64,000 nt of DNA from an uncultured Phascolarctobacterium sp. (GTDB taxonomy: Bacteria > Bacillota > Negativicutes > Acidaminococcales > Acidaminococcaceae). Where the stretch lies: positions 3,494 through 67,493 of the forward strand of contig NZ_CAADXO010000061.1 in assembly GCF_900753045.1 (NCBI RefSeq), read 5' to 3'. Positions 25,527 to 34,021 of the stretch are shown here, piece after piece; within the stretch, counting starts at the first letter, position 1; every line of letters starts with the position of its first letter. The notes below the pieces were generated by a model that ran no database searches, had not been told where the DNA came from, and was given only the letters and a program-made list of their open reading frames with translations. Both the position numbers and the translations under genes were made by a program.

Positions 25527-26336
25527 TTATTTATTTACTTCCAGTGTTACCTGCTGCTGTTCTTCATCTACGTTATGCAGGGTGAAGAAGGCGGTGTAAT
25601 CTTCTACCAGCTTGCGTTCCGGTGCGGCAGTGGCAATCAAAAAGGCCTTTCCCACAACCTGAGCGCCAACCTCGTGTGCTAAAGCAATCATACCCTTGGC
25701 GGTGCCGCCGCCCTTCATAACATCATCCACAATCAGCACACGGCTGCCGGGCTGCAAAGCGCGCTTGGGCATGGCCATGTTTTGGATAACCTTGGTGGAG
25801 CCGCTGACGTAATTGATGTTGACTGTACTGCCTTCGGTAATATCACTGGTGTGACGGGCGATAACAAGAGGCACGTTAAACGCACGCGCGGTTTGCATAG
25901 CCAGCGGAATACCGCTGGTTTCAACCGTCATGATGCAGTCCGGTGCCAGCTCCTGCAGGCGGAGCATAAAGATTTCACCCAGACGCACTACGGTTTCTGG
26001 ATGGCAGAGAATATCGGTAGTATAAAGCATACCGCCGGGCAGAATCCGGTCCGGAGAGGTGAGGCGGGCAGCCAGCTCTTCCAAAAAGGCTGCGTCATCC
26101 TCCGGCAGATGGCCGGGGATAAAGCGTACACCGCCGGCAGCGCCGGAAACGGTTTCTACCTTGCCGAGGCCGTAAAGCTCCAATCCGGATTTTACGGCTA
26201 AAACATCCTCGCTGAGGGTGGATTTGGCGATAGCAAATTTTTTGCAGAAATATGAAAATGAAAACAGCCGATATGGATGATCGGCTAAAAGTTTACTTAA
26301 CGCTGCTACGCGTTCAATTCTTTTGGCTTTTACCAT
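25527..26336 (-). CDS. purR: Purine operon repressor PurR
   Basis: A 269-residue Firmicute PurR. It has an N-terminal winged helix (1-75, MVKAKRIERVAALSKLLADH onward, AIAKSTLSEDV) and a C-terminal phosphoribosyltransferase-like domain with the PRPP loop VLIVDDVMKGGGTAKGM. In Bacillus it binds PurBoxes and is released by PRPP. ATG 26336 follows AAGGAGGAC and overlaps the upstream gene by 23 nt, so it is translationally coupled. Its position between ispE and glmU-prs is the conserved Firmicute one. Confidence 0.95.
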   Translation of the reverse strand: MVKAKRIERVAALSKLLADHPYRLFSFSYFCKKFAIAKSTLSEDVLAVKSGLELYGLGKVETVSGAAGGVRFIPGHLPEDDAAFLEELAARLTSPDRILPGGMLYTTDILCHPETVVRLGEIFMLRLQELAPDCIMTVETSGIPLAMQTARAFNVPLVIARHTSDITEGSTVNINYVSGSTKVIQNMAMPKRALQPGSRVLIVDDVMKGGGTAKGMIALAHEVGAQVVGKAFLIATAAPERKLVEDYTAFFTLHNVDEEQQQVTLEVNK

Positions 26337-27108
26337 ATGTAAGCGTCCTCCTTGCAAGTTCTAAGTCACTTGGTTTATCTATATCCATGCCGATACCTGC
26401 ATGACGGGTGATGATGGCTTTGCAGCGCATTTCCAGAAGTTCGGAGGTGCGTGCTTCCGCATCGGCCACTGTCAGACGATGGCACAGGAGCTTTATCAAA
26501 AAGCCCCATCCGAGCCAGTTGCACAGCTTGAGCGGTGATTTGCGGCGGGCAAAGATTTCGCGTGCCTTTTGCTGGCCGCCGGGAATAATTTCTTTGGCCA
26601 TCAGCATCATGTTGCCGCCGGTAAAGACGCCGTCACGCAGTTTGCCGTAGGTACGTTTTGCATCGGGATAAGCGCTCAGACAGGCATCCTTGGGGATGAT
26701 GGGATAATAAAGCTGGCCTTCGGGGAAGGCGTTGCAGGCTGCAAGAAAGTCGCGTACTGCAAGTGGTGTCAGCAGCGGAATGTCGTCACATACTCCCAGC
26801 AGCTTTTCGCTGGCATCAGGGCCTAAGGCTTCGGCGGCAACGGCAGCTGTAGCCGGCAGGTCGCCTGCAGCTTCACACAGCAGAACGTCGGCCGGTAACG
26901 TGCCCTCTAAAAGCGCCAAGGCTTCAGGGCGGGCTGCTACGACAATACGGCGGATGCGTCCGCTTCCCTGCAGGGCTGCGATGATATAGTCTATGAGGCG
27001 CTTGTCGCCAAGCGGTGCCAGGCAGCGGTGTTCGGTGCCGGCGCAGTCCTTCAGCCAGGGACTGAGACCGCCTGCTACAATAAAAGCATCTATATTAGCA
27101 GTTGTCAT
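26314..27108 (-). CDS. MobA-like NTP transferase domain protein
   Basis: A 264-residue nucleotidyltransferase of the GT-A/MobA-like type. N-terminal FIVAGGLSPWLKD (8-20) is a degenerate form of the GGxSxRxGxxK loop. The metal-binding segment CDDIPLLT is near residue 107. The C-terminal part has GGNMMLM and GIGMDIDKPSDLELA, as in sugar- or cofactor-nucleotidyl transferases of the nucleotidyltransferase family found next to ispE in Negativicutes and Clostridia. The substrate is unknown. The gene lies 2 nt after gntR and overlaps purR. Confidence 0.75.
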   Translation of the reverse strand: MTTANIDAFIVAGGLSPWLKDCAGTEHRCLAPLGDKRLIDYIIAALQGSGRIRRIVVAARPEALALLEGTLPADVLLCEAAGDLPATAAVAAEALGPDASEKLLGVCDDIPLLTPLAVRDFLAACNAFPEGQLYYPIIPKDACLSAYPDAKRTYGKLRDGVFTGGNMMLMAKEIIPGGQQKAREIFARRKSPLKLCNWLGWGFLIKLLCHRLTVADAEARTSELLEMRCKAIITRHAGIGMDIDKPSDLELARRTLTYGKSQKN

Positions 27109-27110
27109 GC

Positions 27111-27803
27111 TTACGCCTTCTTCTGCGGCAGATGCTCGCTGAGGGAACGCATGAGGGTATGCTCGGCGTTTTCCAGATGGATACGGGCTGCGTATTGCGC
27201 ACGTTCTACATCATGTGCGGCAATAGCTTCTACCAGATTGCGGTGTTCGTCCATGGTTTCCACTAAACGTCCCGGGTAGCTCATGGAACGGCCGCGGATA
27301 GTAGTCATCTGCTCGCGCAGGTTATTGATGATGCTGCGTAGGCGCTCGTTGCGGCTGGCAGTGTATAACATATCGTGGAAAGCAGTATCTACTTCGACGA
27401 TTTTATCCATATCGTTGTTGGCGATGTGCTGGCCGATTTCAATAAGATAACCGTTAAGCTGCTCAAGCTCCTCATCGGTAATACGCTCAGCGGCCAGACC
27501 GGCAGCCAGAATATCAAGGCTGATACGGATTTCGTAAATTTCGGTGATATCCTTAATGGAAATATCGGCAACATAGGTACCGCGACGGGGAATCATAACA
27601 ACAAAGCCTTCCAGCTCCAGCTTACGGATAGCTTCGCGCACGGGCGTACGGCTTACGCCCATTTCGTCAGCCAACTGGATTTCCATAAGGCGTTCGCCGG
27701 GGCTGAAGGTGCCGTCAATAATAGCTTGACGGATATTTTCACAGACAAGCTCACGCAGAGGCTTGTAGCTGTCTAGTTTTATAGGCTGCAAATGTCCGGA
27801 CAT
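27111..27803 (-). CDS. GntR-family regulator, FCD (FadR) type
   Basis: A 230-residue regulator. It has an N-terminal winged helix-turn-helix (10-75; LADEMGVSRTPVREAIRKLE) and an all-helical FCD ligand domain. Putative metal-binding His/Asp residues are seen in DTAFHDMLYTASRN, DEHRNLVEAI and IHLENAEH. ATG 27803 follows GGAAGGAG; it begins 1 nt after the ispE stop. The effector is probably an organic acid, as for most of this subfamily, but this is not determined. It likely autoregulates through a TTGTATACAGT site at the ispE promoter. Confidence 0.9.
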   Translation of the reverse strand: MSGHLQPIKLDSYKPLRELVCENIRQAIIDGTFSPGERLMEIQLADEMGVSRTPVREAIRKLELEGFVVMIPRRGTYVADISIKDITEIYEIRISLDILAAGLAAERITDEELEQLNGYLIEIGQHIANNDMDKIVEVDTAFHDMLYTASRNERLRSIINNLREQMTTIRGRSMSYPGRLVETMDEHRNLVEAIAAHDVERAQYAARIHLENAEHTLMRSLSEHLPQKKA

Positions 27804-27804
27804 A

Positions 27805-28665
27805 TTAGTTTCTCCTTCCGATAGTTGTAGTAATTGCTGTTTCTGCATCAAAATCTGTCAGTGCCTGCTGCACACGTTCTGCAGTTTCTTTGTCGGCGGT
27901 AAGGCCGAATACTGTCGGACCGCTGCCGCTCATGAGAGAATAGTAGGCACCTGCTCCCAGCATGGCAGCCTTAATAGAGGCTATAACGGGGTGTGCCGGG
28001 ATAGTTACTGTTTCCAAAACATTGCCCATGTAGGGGGCGATGGCCTTGCCGCCTTCGCGCAGATATGCTTCCAGCTGCCAGATGCAGGGTGCATGTACTA
28101 CACGGCCGTGGTTGAAGTTTTGGTAAACCCAGGCGGTGGAAACCTCCAGCCCGCGGGGCTTGGCCAGTACCAGCCAGGTTTCGGGCATATCCTCCAGCTT
28201 GGTGAGGACTTCGCCGCGTCCTGTTGCCAGCATGGTGCCGCCTTCGATGCAGAAGGGTATATCGCTGCCTAATTGTGCAGCGAGCTGTTCCAACTCATAA
28301 TTTTCCAGGTTAAGCTCCCAGTAACGGTTCAGACCGCGCAAAACTGCCGCTGCATCACTGCTGCCGCCTGCCAGTCCTGCTGCCAGAAAAATTTTTTTGT
28401 TCAAGGCTATGTGAACGTTCGGAATAATATCGCAGTGACCTGCGAGCAGGGCGGCTGCTCTGTAGGCCAGGTTATCCGGACCGCAGCTGAGGTTGTGCAG
28501 ATTGCAGCTGATCTGAATACCGTTACCCTTACTGATAACAATCTCGTCGCTCAGACCGACGCTCTGCATAATCATACTTACCTCATGGTAGCCGTCCTCT
28601 CGCTTGCCGAGAATATCAAGTCCCAGATTTATTTTGGCGTATGCCGTTTCTTTTATTTGCTTCAT
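27805..28665 (-). CDS. ispE: 4-diphosphocytidyl-2-C-methyl-D-erythritol kinase
   Basis: A 286-residue GHMP kinase in the MEP isoprenoid pathway. It phosphorylates CDP-methylerythritol. Motifs: AYAKINLGLDILGKREDGYHE at the N-terminus (first 20 residues of it typical of IspE), the ATP loop LAAGLAGGSSDAAA near residue 95, and the C-terminal SLMSGSGPTVFGL. First gene of the run toward purR, as in Bacillus. It supplies undecaprenyl phosphate used by WecA. Confidence 0.96.
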   Translation of the reverse strand: MKQIKETAYAKINLGLDILGKREDGYHEVSMIMQSVGLSDEIVISKGNGIQISCNLHNLSCGPDNLAYRAAALLAGHCDIIPNVHIALNKKIFLAAGLAGGSSDAAAVLRGLNRYWELNLENYELEQLAAQLGSDIPFCIEGGTMLATGRGEVLTKLEDMPETWLVLAKPRGLEVSTAWVYQNFNHGRVVHAPCIWQLEAYLREGGKAIAPYMGNVLETVTIPAHPVIASIKAAMLGAGAYYSLMSGSGPTVFGLTADKETAERVQQALTDFDAETAITTTIGRRN

Positions 28666-28685
28666 TATAAGTTCACCTGCCTAAT

Positions 28686-28750
28686 GTTGTATACAGTATT
28701 ATTTTATACTGCTTATGCCTTCATAGCAAGAATTTTTTTCGAACGTTCGG
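28686..28750 (-). promoter_or_regulatory. ispE promoter with GntR-type and PurBox-like sites
   Basis: Minus-strand promoter: -35 TTGCTA (28724-28729), 17-nt spacer, -10 TAAAAT (28701-28706). Just downstream, GTTGTATACAGT (28686-28697) resembles FCD-GntR operators. Upstream, read on the minus strand, AATACCGAACGTTCG (around 28740-28752) contains the PurBox core CCGAAC in an inverted pair. Confidence 0.45.
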
Positions 28751-28855
28751 TATTTTGCCGAGAAAAATATTTAGTGGTTGCCTTTCTGCGTTAAAGTGTT
28801 ACAATATATACATAAAAAACATATTCAGAATATTTTGCTTGCAAAGGAGAACTCT

Positions 28856-29752
28856 ATGAATCCCGCTTTGAAGAAAAAAATTTACCATTATGCTATGGTG
28901 ACCTTGGCCTGTGCTATTATGGGCATTGCGATGAATACCTTTTACATGCCTAATAAGATGCTTAGCGGCGGTATTGGCGGCGTTGCCGTACTTGCCTATT
29001 ATGTTGCCGGCCTGCCGATGGGTGCCACTAGCTTAATCTGCAACGTGCCGCTGTTCTTTTTGGCCTACAAGTATATGGACAGGGAATATACTGTCAGCGC
29101 GCTTTATGGTATTATTGCTTTTTCTGTATCCCTGGATTTCTTTCATTTTTTGTCAACCTATACTGTAGTGCATGACAAGCTGCTGGCCTGCATTGCCGGC
29201 GGTGTGCTTTACGGCATCGGCGCTGCGTGTATGTATCGTGTGGGCGGCTCCAGCGGCGGTACGGATATTATCGGCGCTATTATCCAGAAGAATTATTCTA
29301 TCTCTATCAGTACGACGGGCTTTGCCTTCAATATCTTCCTGCTCTTGGCCAGCGTTTCCTTATTCGGTATTGAACCGGTGCTGTATACTCTGCTTACCTT
29401 TTTTGTGATGACCAAAACCTGTAATGCGTTTACAACAGGCTTTGATTATAAAAAGAAGGTTATCATCATCAGTGAGCATCACGAGGAAATTGCCGAAGCG
29501 ATTATTAAAATCGTCGGCCGCGGTGTTACCTATATCAGCGGCGAGGGCTGCTTTACGCATCGTCACCGTGAGCTGGTTTTTGTAGTTATCAAGCTGACGC
29601 AGCTGGCCAAGGTACGCTCCATTGTGCGTGAAATTGACCCCAGTGCCTTTATGATTATCAGTGATGTCAACGACGTCTTCGGCCGTGGCTTTACGCTTAA
29701 GCCGTCCGGTCCTAACTTCCCCAGACCTAAATTCCCGGAGAAGCATGAATAA
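28856..29752 (+). CDS. YitT-family membrane protein (DUF161/DUF2179)
   Basis: A 298-residue protein with five to six hydrophobic helices in the first 200 residues, then a cytosolic DUF2179 domain. Family signatures: NKMLSGGIGGVAVL near residue 38 and GGSSGGTDIIGAII near 135. The C-terminal part has GVTYISGEGCFTHRHRELVFVVI, matching the YitT consensus. The function of YitT proteins is not established. ATG 28856 has AAAGGAG at the right distance. Divergent from ispE, followed by a terminator. Confidence 0.9.
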   Translation: MNPALKKKIYHYAMVTLACAIMGIAMNTFYMPNKMLSGGIGGVAVLAYYVAGLPMGATSLICNVPLFFLAYKYMDREYTVSALYGIIAFSVSLDFFHFLSTYTVVHDKLLACIAGGVLYGIGAACMYRVGGSSGGTDIIGAIIQKNYSISISTTGFAFNIFLLLASVSLFGIEPVLYTLLTFFVMTKTCNAFTTGFDYKKKVIIISEHHEEIAEAIIKIVGRGVTYISGEGCFTHRHRELVFVVIKLTQLAKVRSIVREIDPSAFMIISDVNDVFGRGFTLKPSGPNFPRPKFPEKHE

Positions 29753-29765
29753 GCTTATACTATCT

Positions 29766-29799
29766 TCCCCTGTCTGTTCGCGGGCAGGGGATTTTTCTT
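29766..29799 (+). terminator. Terminator after yitT-like gene
   Basis: Stem TCCCCTGTCTG-TTCG-CGGGCAGGGGA followed by TTTTTCTTT. Confidence 0.8.
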
Positions 29800-29895
29800 T
29801 AGCTATAATACGAAAATATTTTTATAATATTGCAGACGTGTACGCTAAAAAGTGATATAATAGAAACACAGCCGATAGTAAAGGAGGAGAAGAAC

Positions 29896-31371
29896 TTGCA
29901 GCGTACTTATATTTCTATAGATTTAAAGTCATTTTATGCGTCGGTAGAATGTCGTGAGCGCGGGCTTGATCCTCTCGATACTAATCTGGTAGTGGCGGAT
30001 GAACGGCGGACGGATAAAACTATTTGCCTGGCGGTGACGCCCTCGCTGAAAAGCTATGGCATTCCCGGACGCGGACGCTTGTTTGAGGTGAAGCAGCATG
30101 TACATCGGATAAATGCCGCACGGCGTTTTGCTGCTCCCGACAGGCAGCTTTGCGGTTCGTCGTGCTCCTATGCGCAGCTGCAGGCCGAGCCGCAGCTGGC
30201 ACTGGATTTTATTATTGCGCCGCCGCGGATGGCCTATTATATGGAGTACAGCACGCGGATTTACGAAATTTATCTGCGTTATGTGGCACCGGAGGATATC
30301 ATCGTCTATTCTGTGGACGAGGTGTTTATGGATGTAACGCAATATTTTGAGCTTTACGGCTTGACGGCGCGGGAGCTGGCGATGCGTATTATTCTGGATG
30401 TTTTGCGCGAAACGGGTATTACCGCTACCGCAGGCATCGGCACCAACCTGTTTTTGGCGAAGGTGGCGATGGATGTGCGGGCGAAGCATATTGCGGCGGA
30501 TGCTAACGGCGTGCGTATTGCGGAGTTGGACGAGCAGAGTTTCAGGCGTGAGCTGTGGCAGCACCGGCCGCTGACGGATTTCTGGCGCGTCGGCCGTGGC
30601 TACGCGAGCAAGCTGGAGGCCCGAGGCATATATACTATGGGTGATATAGCGCGCTGCTCGGTATATAATGAAGAACTGCTGTATCGTCTTTTCGGTAAAA
30701 ATGCGGAGCTTTTGATTGACCATGCTTGGGGCTGGGAGCCTTGTACGATTGCCGATGTGAAGGGCTACCGGCCGCAGGTATGCAGCCTGAGCTCGGGGCA
30801 GGTGCTGCATCGTGCGTATGAATCGGCGGAGGCGCTTTTGGTGCTGCGCGAGATGGCGGATGCGCTGGCGCTGGAGCTGGTGAGCAAGGCGCTGGTGACC
30901 GGCCAGATTGTGCTTACGGTGGGTTATGATATCGACAATTTGAAGCAGGGCGGCAGCTACCAAGGCGCGGTGAAGATTGACCGTTACGGACGCAGGGTGC
31001 CGCAGCATGCGCATGGCAGCTTTAATCTGGGGAGCTTTTCTTCTTCATCTAAACTGCTGGTGCAGGCGGCAGCGGATTTGTATGAGCGTATTACGGACAG
31101 CAATCTTTTGGTGCGGCGGCTGACCTTGGCAGCGAATCATGTGCTTCCGGCGCAGGCTGCGGCAAAAAAGCAGGAACGGGAGCTGAGCCTGTTTGATTTC
31201 GGTGATGAGGCAGTGCAGCAGGCTGCAAGGCAGCGCGAAAACAGACTGCAGCAGGCACAGCTGGAGATTAAGCGTCGCTTTGGCAAGAATGCCGTTTTGA
31301 AGGGCATGAGCCTATTGGACGGGGCAACAGCCAAGGAGCGCAACGAACAGATAGGAGGGCACAAGGCATGA
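29896..31371 (+). CDS. Y-family translesion DNA polymerase (UvrX/YqjW type)
   Basis: A 491-residue UmuC/DinB-like polymerase. The catalytic carboxylates are in SIDLKSFYASVE (near residues 6-17) and YSVDEVFMDVT (near 135). The little-finger region follows RPQVCSLSSGQVLHR. It copies damaged DNA. TTG 29896 is taken as the start because GGAGGA lies 7 nt upstream and the palm domain begins right there. It overlaps the next small gene by 4 nt, the arrangement of Bacillus yqjW-yqjX and uvrX-yolD. I see no LexA box upstream, unlike most family members. Confidence 0.88.
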   Translation: MQRTYISIDLKSFYASVECRERGLDPLDTNLVVADERRTDKTICLAVTPSLKSYGIPGRGRLFEVKQHVHRINAARRFAAPDRQLCGSSCSYAQLQAEPQLALDFIIAPPRMAYYMEYSTRIYEIYLRYVAPEDIIVYSVDEVFMDVTQYFELYGLTARELAMRIILDVLRETGITATAGIGTNLFLAKVAMDVRAKHIAADANGVRIAELDEQSFRRELWQHRPLTDFWRVGRGYASKLEARGIYTMGDIARCSVYNEELLYRLFGKNAELLIDHAWGWEPCTIADVKGYRPQVCSLSSGQVLHRAYESAEALLVLREMADALALELVSKALVTGQIVLTVGYDIDNLKQGGSYQGAVKIDRYGRRVPQHAHGSFNLGSFSSSSKLLVQAAADLYERITDSNLLVRRLTLAANHVLPAQAAAKKQERELSLFDFGDEAVQQAARQRENRLQQAQLEIKRRFGKNAVLKGMSLLDGATAKERNEQIGGHKA

Positions 31372-31571
31372 GTGATAATTATGCGGATATCATCAATCTG
31401 CCACATCATGTATCAAAAATGCACCGGCAGATGCCGTTGGCAGAGCGGGCGGCGCAGTTTGCACCCTTCGCCGCGCTGGAGGGACACGCTGCCGCTGTGC
31501 GCAGTACGGCGCAGCGGGTGCGCCTGCAGATGGAGAAGCGGGAGAAGCAGCAGGTCGGCTGGGACTGCTGA
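31368..31571 (+). CDS. YolD-like small protein partnered with the polymerase
   Basis: A 67-residue protein whose start overlaps the polymerase stop (ATGA). The core IINLPHHVSKMHRQMPLAER followed by AAQFAPFAALEGH matches the small YolD/YqjX-type proteins that accompany Y-family polymerases in Firmicutes. It probably modulates or binds the polymerase, but the biochemical role is unknown. The gene ends in a terminator shared with the convergent hydrolase gene. Confidence 0.8.
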   Translation: MSDNYADIINLPHHVSKMHRQMPLAERAAQFAPFAALEGHAAAVRSTAQRVRLQMEKREKQQVGWDC

Positions 31572-31583
31572 AAGCGGTCATAC

Positions 31584-31627
31584 AAAAAAGAAGCTGCGGC
31601 ACATTTGTGCCTGTCAGCTTCTTTTTG
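31584..31627. terminator. Bidirectional terminator
   Basis: AAAAAAGAAGCTG ... GGCACATTTGTGCC ... CAGCTTCTTTTT stem between the convergent polymerase and hydrolase operons. Confidence 0.8.
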
Positions 31628-31648
31628 CTTAAGGTATATGGTTATAAT

Positions 31649-32731
31649 TTAGATTTTAGCCTTGCCGCTTAAATCTGCCAGCGTAAAGTTAAACAGCTTA
31701 TCATAATTTCTGCGGATGGCAACCTGCGCTGTCAGGTCATGCAGATTATATACTACGGACCATTGCGTCATGCTGGTTGCTTCTTCGGTTTCCGGCTGGC
31801 TGACCAGGGAAAGCAGGGACATAGCTTCAAAGGGCGTAAAGATGCTCTTTTTAAACTTTACAGCAGAATCCAGTACTGCAAAGCGGTCATAGGCGTGTCC
31901 CAATCCATGCATTTTGGGTGCCAGATAATGGTTGGCAACATAATTGGTATCGATAATGGTCATATCATCAATAGTATATTCCAAAACGACATTTTTCCCG
32001 TCTGCATCGCTGAGCAGAAAATGGAAGTTGGCAGTTTCCATAGATGAATTCATATCATATTTTTTCAATAATGCTAAAGCTTCGTCTACATTGGCTGCCT
32101 TATCAAGCATCAGGCGCAAAGCAGCTGTTGTTGTAATCTGAGGCTTGCCGGTGCGTTGGTGCGTAGGCTTGCCGTCCAGCTTCAGTACGCTGACAGCAAG
32201 GCCCTTTTCGTTCATACCGTCCATAATCAGGTATGGCATTGCTACTGCTGCCGATAAATCACTTTTGCCGTCGCTGAGGCTGCCGATATCGTATCCTACC
32301 CAGCCTGCATCCGCCATACCGATGGAGCGATAGCCGTCCTTAGGAGCGGTGCGTACCATTACGGCAGTCATTTTCATTTTATAGTCAAAGTTGCGTCCGT
32401 AGATAGGCTTGCCTTCTTCCGTGCGTCCGGCGAAGGCACTGCAGCCGGCATCAATAGGACCTGGTGCCGGTTTAGCTGCGCCGAGAAGCTCCCTGCCGAC
32501 GAAGGCCAGCATGGTGTCAACGCTGTTGACATTCTGCTGCAGCATTTTGTCCAGCTTATAGTCTGCCGTATAATCCATTACGTACAAACGCCCGTTATCC
32601 AAATCTTTAATGGTAGAGATTGATGCCTTTTGCGCTTTGTCGGTTACAGAGGCAGCAGGATTTTTAGCCATGATGCTGCTGCAGGGACACATAATAAGCG
32701 TTGCCATAAGTAAAGCGGTGATTGTTTTCAT
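31649..32731 (-). CDS. Secreted choloylglycine-hydrolase family (Ntn) amidase
   Basis: A 360-residue linear-amide C-N hydrolase. N-terminal signal peptide (1-22). The putative catalytic Cys97 lies in GCSAFAGRTEEGKPIYGRNF; as in longer family members, an N-terminal segment would be removed to expose it. Further motifs are MDGMNEKGLAVSVL and RLMLDKA. Relatives include bile-salt hydrolases, penicillin V acylases and N-acyl-amide hydrolases; the substrate cannot be chosen from sequence. Export to the periplasm is unusual for bile-salt hydrolases of Gram-positive gut bacteria. It lies 35 nt downstream of an outer-membrane protein gene, probably one operon. Confidence 0.8.
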   Translation of the reverse strand: MKTITALLMATLIMCPCSSIMAKNPAASVTDKAQKASISTIKDLDNGRLYVMDYTADYKLDKMLQQNVNSVDTMLAFVGRELLGAAKPAPGPIDAGCSAFAGRTEEGKPIYGRNFDYKMKMTAVMVRTAPKDGYRSIGMADAGWVGYDIGSLSDGKSDLSAAVAMPYLIMDGMNEKGLAVSVLKLDGKPTHQRTGKPQITTTAALRLMLDKAANVDEALALLKKYDMNSSMETANFHFLLSDADGKNVVLEYTIDDMTIIDTNYVANHYLAPKMHGLGHAYDRFAVLDSAVKFKKSIFTPFEAMSLLSLVSQPETEEATSMTQWSVVYNLHDLTAQVAIRRNYDKLFNFTLADLSGKAKI

Positions 32732-32766
32732 GCCGGAACCTCCTCTTTGTTTTTCATAATAAAATG

Positions 32767-33513
32767 TTAAAAGCTGTAGCTTAGGCCGCCGTACCAGCCG
32801 GAAAGCTTGTACAGACCGGTGCCGTCGTCGTTTTTGATTTTCAAATCCAGAACACGGTAGCCGGCGTTGGCGCTGAGGTTTTTACAAGGACTGTATTTTA
32901 AGCCGATATCAAGGTCATAGGTGTGCCCGCGGCCGCCTAAGGGTAAGCCGGAAAGCTCGCTGTAAAGCTGCAGTTGGTGTGCCTCATCAAGGTAATGCTT
33001 GCCGCCGATGCCGAAGGCAGGAGCGAACTGGTTCAGCTGCTTAGCATACTTTTTGTTAAGTTCCGGTACAGGGCTGCTGAACTGCAACGCAGTATCGAAG
33101 CGGTAACAGCGCAGGCCTGCGAGCCAGTAGGCGGTGCCGTTTTCTGTTGTTTTGATGGGAGATAAGTAGTTAAAGGAAGCATAGTCCAGATTCAGCTTAG
33201 TGCGGCTGTCCGCCGGAATCAGGCTGCCTTGTGCCGGGATGTGGTGCGAGGCATAGCCTTTTTCGTGGATAGCTATGTAATCTACATACCAATTTTTGCC
33301 GCTTAACCTGTATTCGGGTGCATTACCGTTTTTAATGTTGAGCGTATCGCGAAAATTACTGTAAGCAGCAGGAACAATTCCGTGAGATGTAAATTTCAGC
33401 TTAGGTGCATAATAACGCAGCTCCAGCTGCAGATCATCATCTGCTGTCTGTGCGCTTGCCAGAGCAGGCAGGAGCAGCAGAATTGTTGTGAAAAATGAGC
33501 TCTTGGACAGCAT
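32767..33513 (-). CDS. Outer-membrane beta-barrel protein
   Basis: A 248-residue exported protein. It has signal peptide SKSSFFTTILLLLPALASAQ, alternating hydrophobic strands throughout, many aromatic residues, and a C-terminal YGGLSYSF, the terminal Phe recognised by BamA. It probably forms an 8-10-stranded barrel; the pattern recalls YfaZ- or MipA-like small porins, without certainty. ATG 33513 is preferred over 33519, since GGGAGGG directly abuts the latter. Same operon as the downstream hydrolase, so it may be linked to substrate or product passage. Confidence 0.7.
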   Translation of the reverse strand: MLSKSSFFTTILLLLPALASAQTADDDLQLELRYYAPKLKFTSHGIVPAAYSNFRDTLNIKNGNAPEYRLSGKNWYVDYIAIHEKGYASHHIPAQGSLIPADSRTKLNLDYASFNYLSPIKTTENGTAYWLAGLRCYRFDTALQFSSPVPELNKKYAKQLNQFAPAFGIGGKHYLDEAHQLQLYSELSGLPLGGRGHTYDLDIGLKYSPCKNLSANAGYRVLDLKIKNDDGTGLYKLSGWYGGLSYSF

Positions 33514-34021
33514 TCTCATCCCTCCCTTTCTTAAATTTAATTTTAGCAGAAAATTGACAAAAATACTATAATTTTAACATAAATTTTCGCTGCTGTGACA
33601 GCTTGCAGAAACTGTTTCGTGTGATTTTAACATAGAAGCAGTCAGGCAATTTTTATTTTCAGGGCAGATTTACAGCGGACAGAAGCAAAGTGAAGTTAAA
33701 AAAGCCTGAACGGTGATTATTTAGGGAAAATCATCTGTAAAAAGTCTGCGATGGGAGATAAATCCATAATAATTTTCGGCAGGAATCGTCGGCGAAACAA
33801 AACAATATATAAGTTATGCCAAAAGGATATATTCCCTTAATGATATTATGCTATAATAAATGGGAATAATTCGGGAACATTTTGCGGAAAAAATAGCTTG
33901 TTCTATTATTTTTGTAATAAAAGTAATTGACGCAAGTGTCAAAAATGTTATACTATATAAGGAACGAATAGTTTAGTGTTTTTTGTGTGCGACGAATCAG
34001 GTTCCGGTGGAGAAAGAATAA
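33514..34021. other. 508-nt divergent intergenic region
   Basis: No gene seen. It contains the wecA promoter near its right end. A second possible extended -10 (TGC-TATAAT, 33849-33857) is flanked by ATTCCC...GGGAAT (33831-33836 and 33862-33867), and an imperfect hairpin GATTATTT...AAAATCATC lies near 33715. Near 33580-33635 TTTTAACATA occurs twice. The region is A+T rich compared with the genes. Confidence 0.5.
33927..33954 (+). promoter_or_regulatory. wecA promoter overlapped by a dyad
   Basis: -35 TTGACG (33927-33932), 16-nt spacer, -10 TATACT (33949-33954). The -35 is the left arm of TTGACGCAAGTGTCAA (33927-33942), an inverted repeat TTGAC-N6-GTCAA that could be an operator. Confidence 0.6.

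Noticed and set aside
28740..28749. LexA box CGAACGTTCG
   Set aside because: The Firmicute LexA site needs four bases between the half sites; here they abut. A PurBox-like reading fits the operon better.
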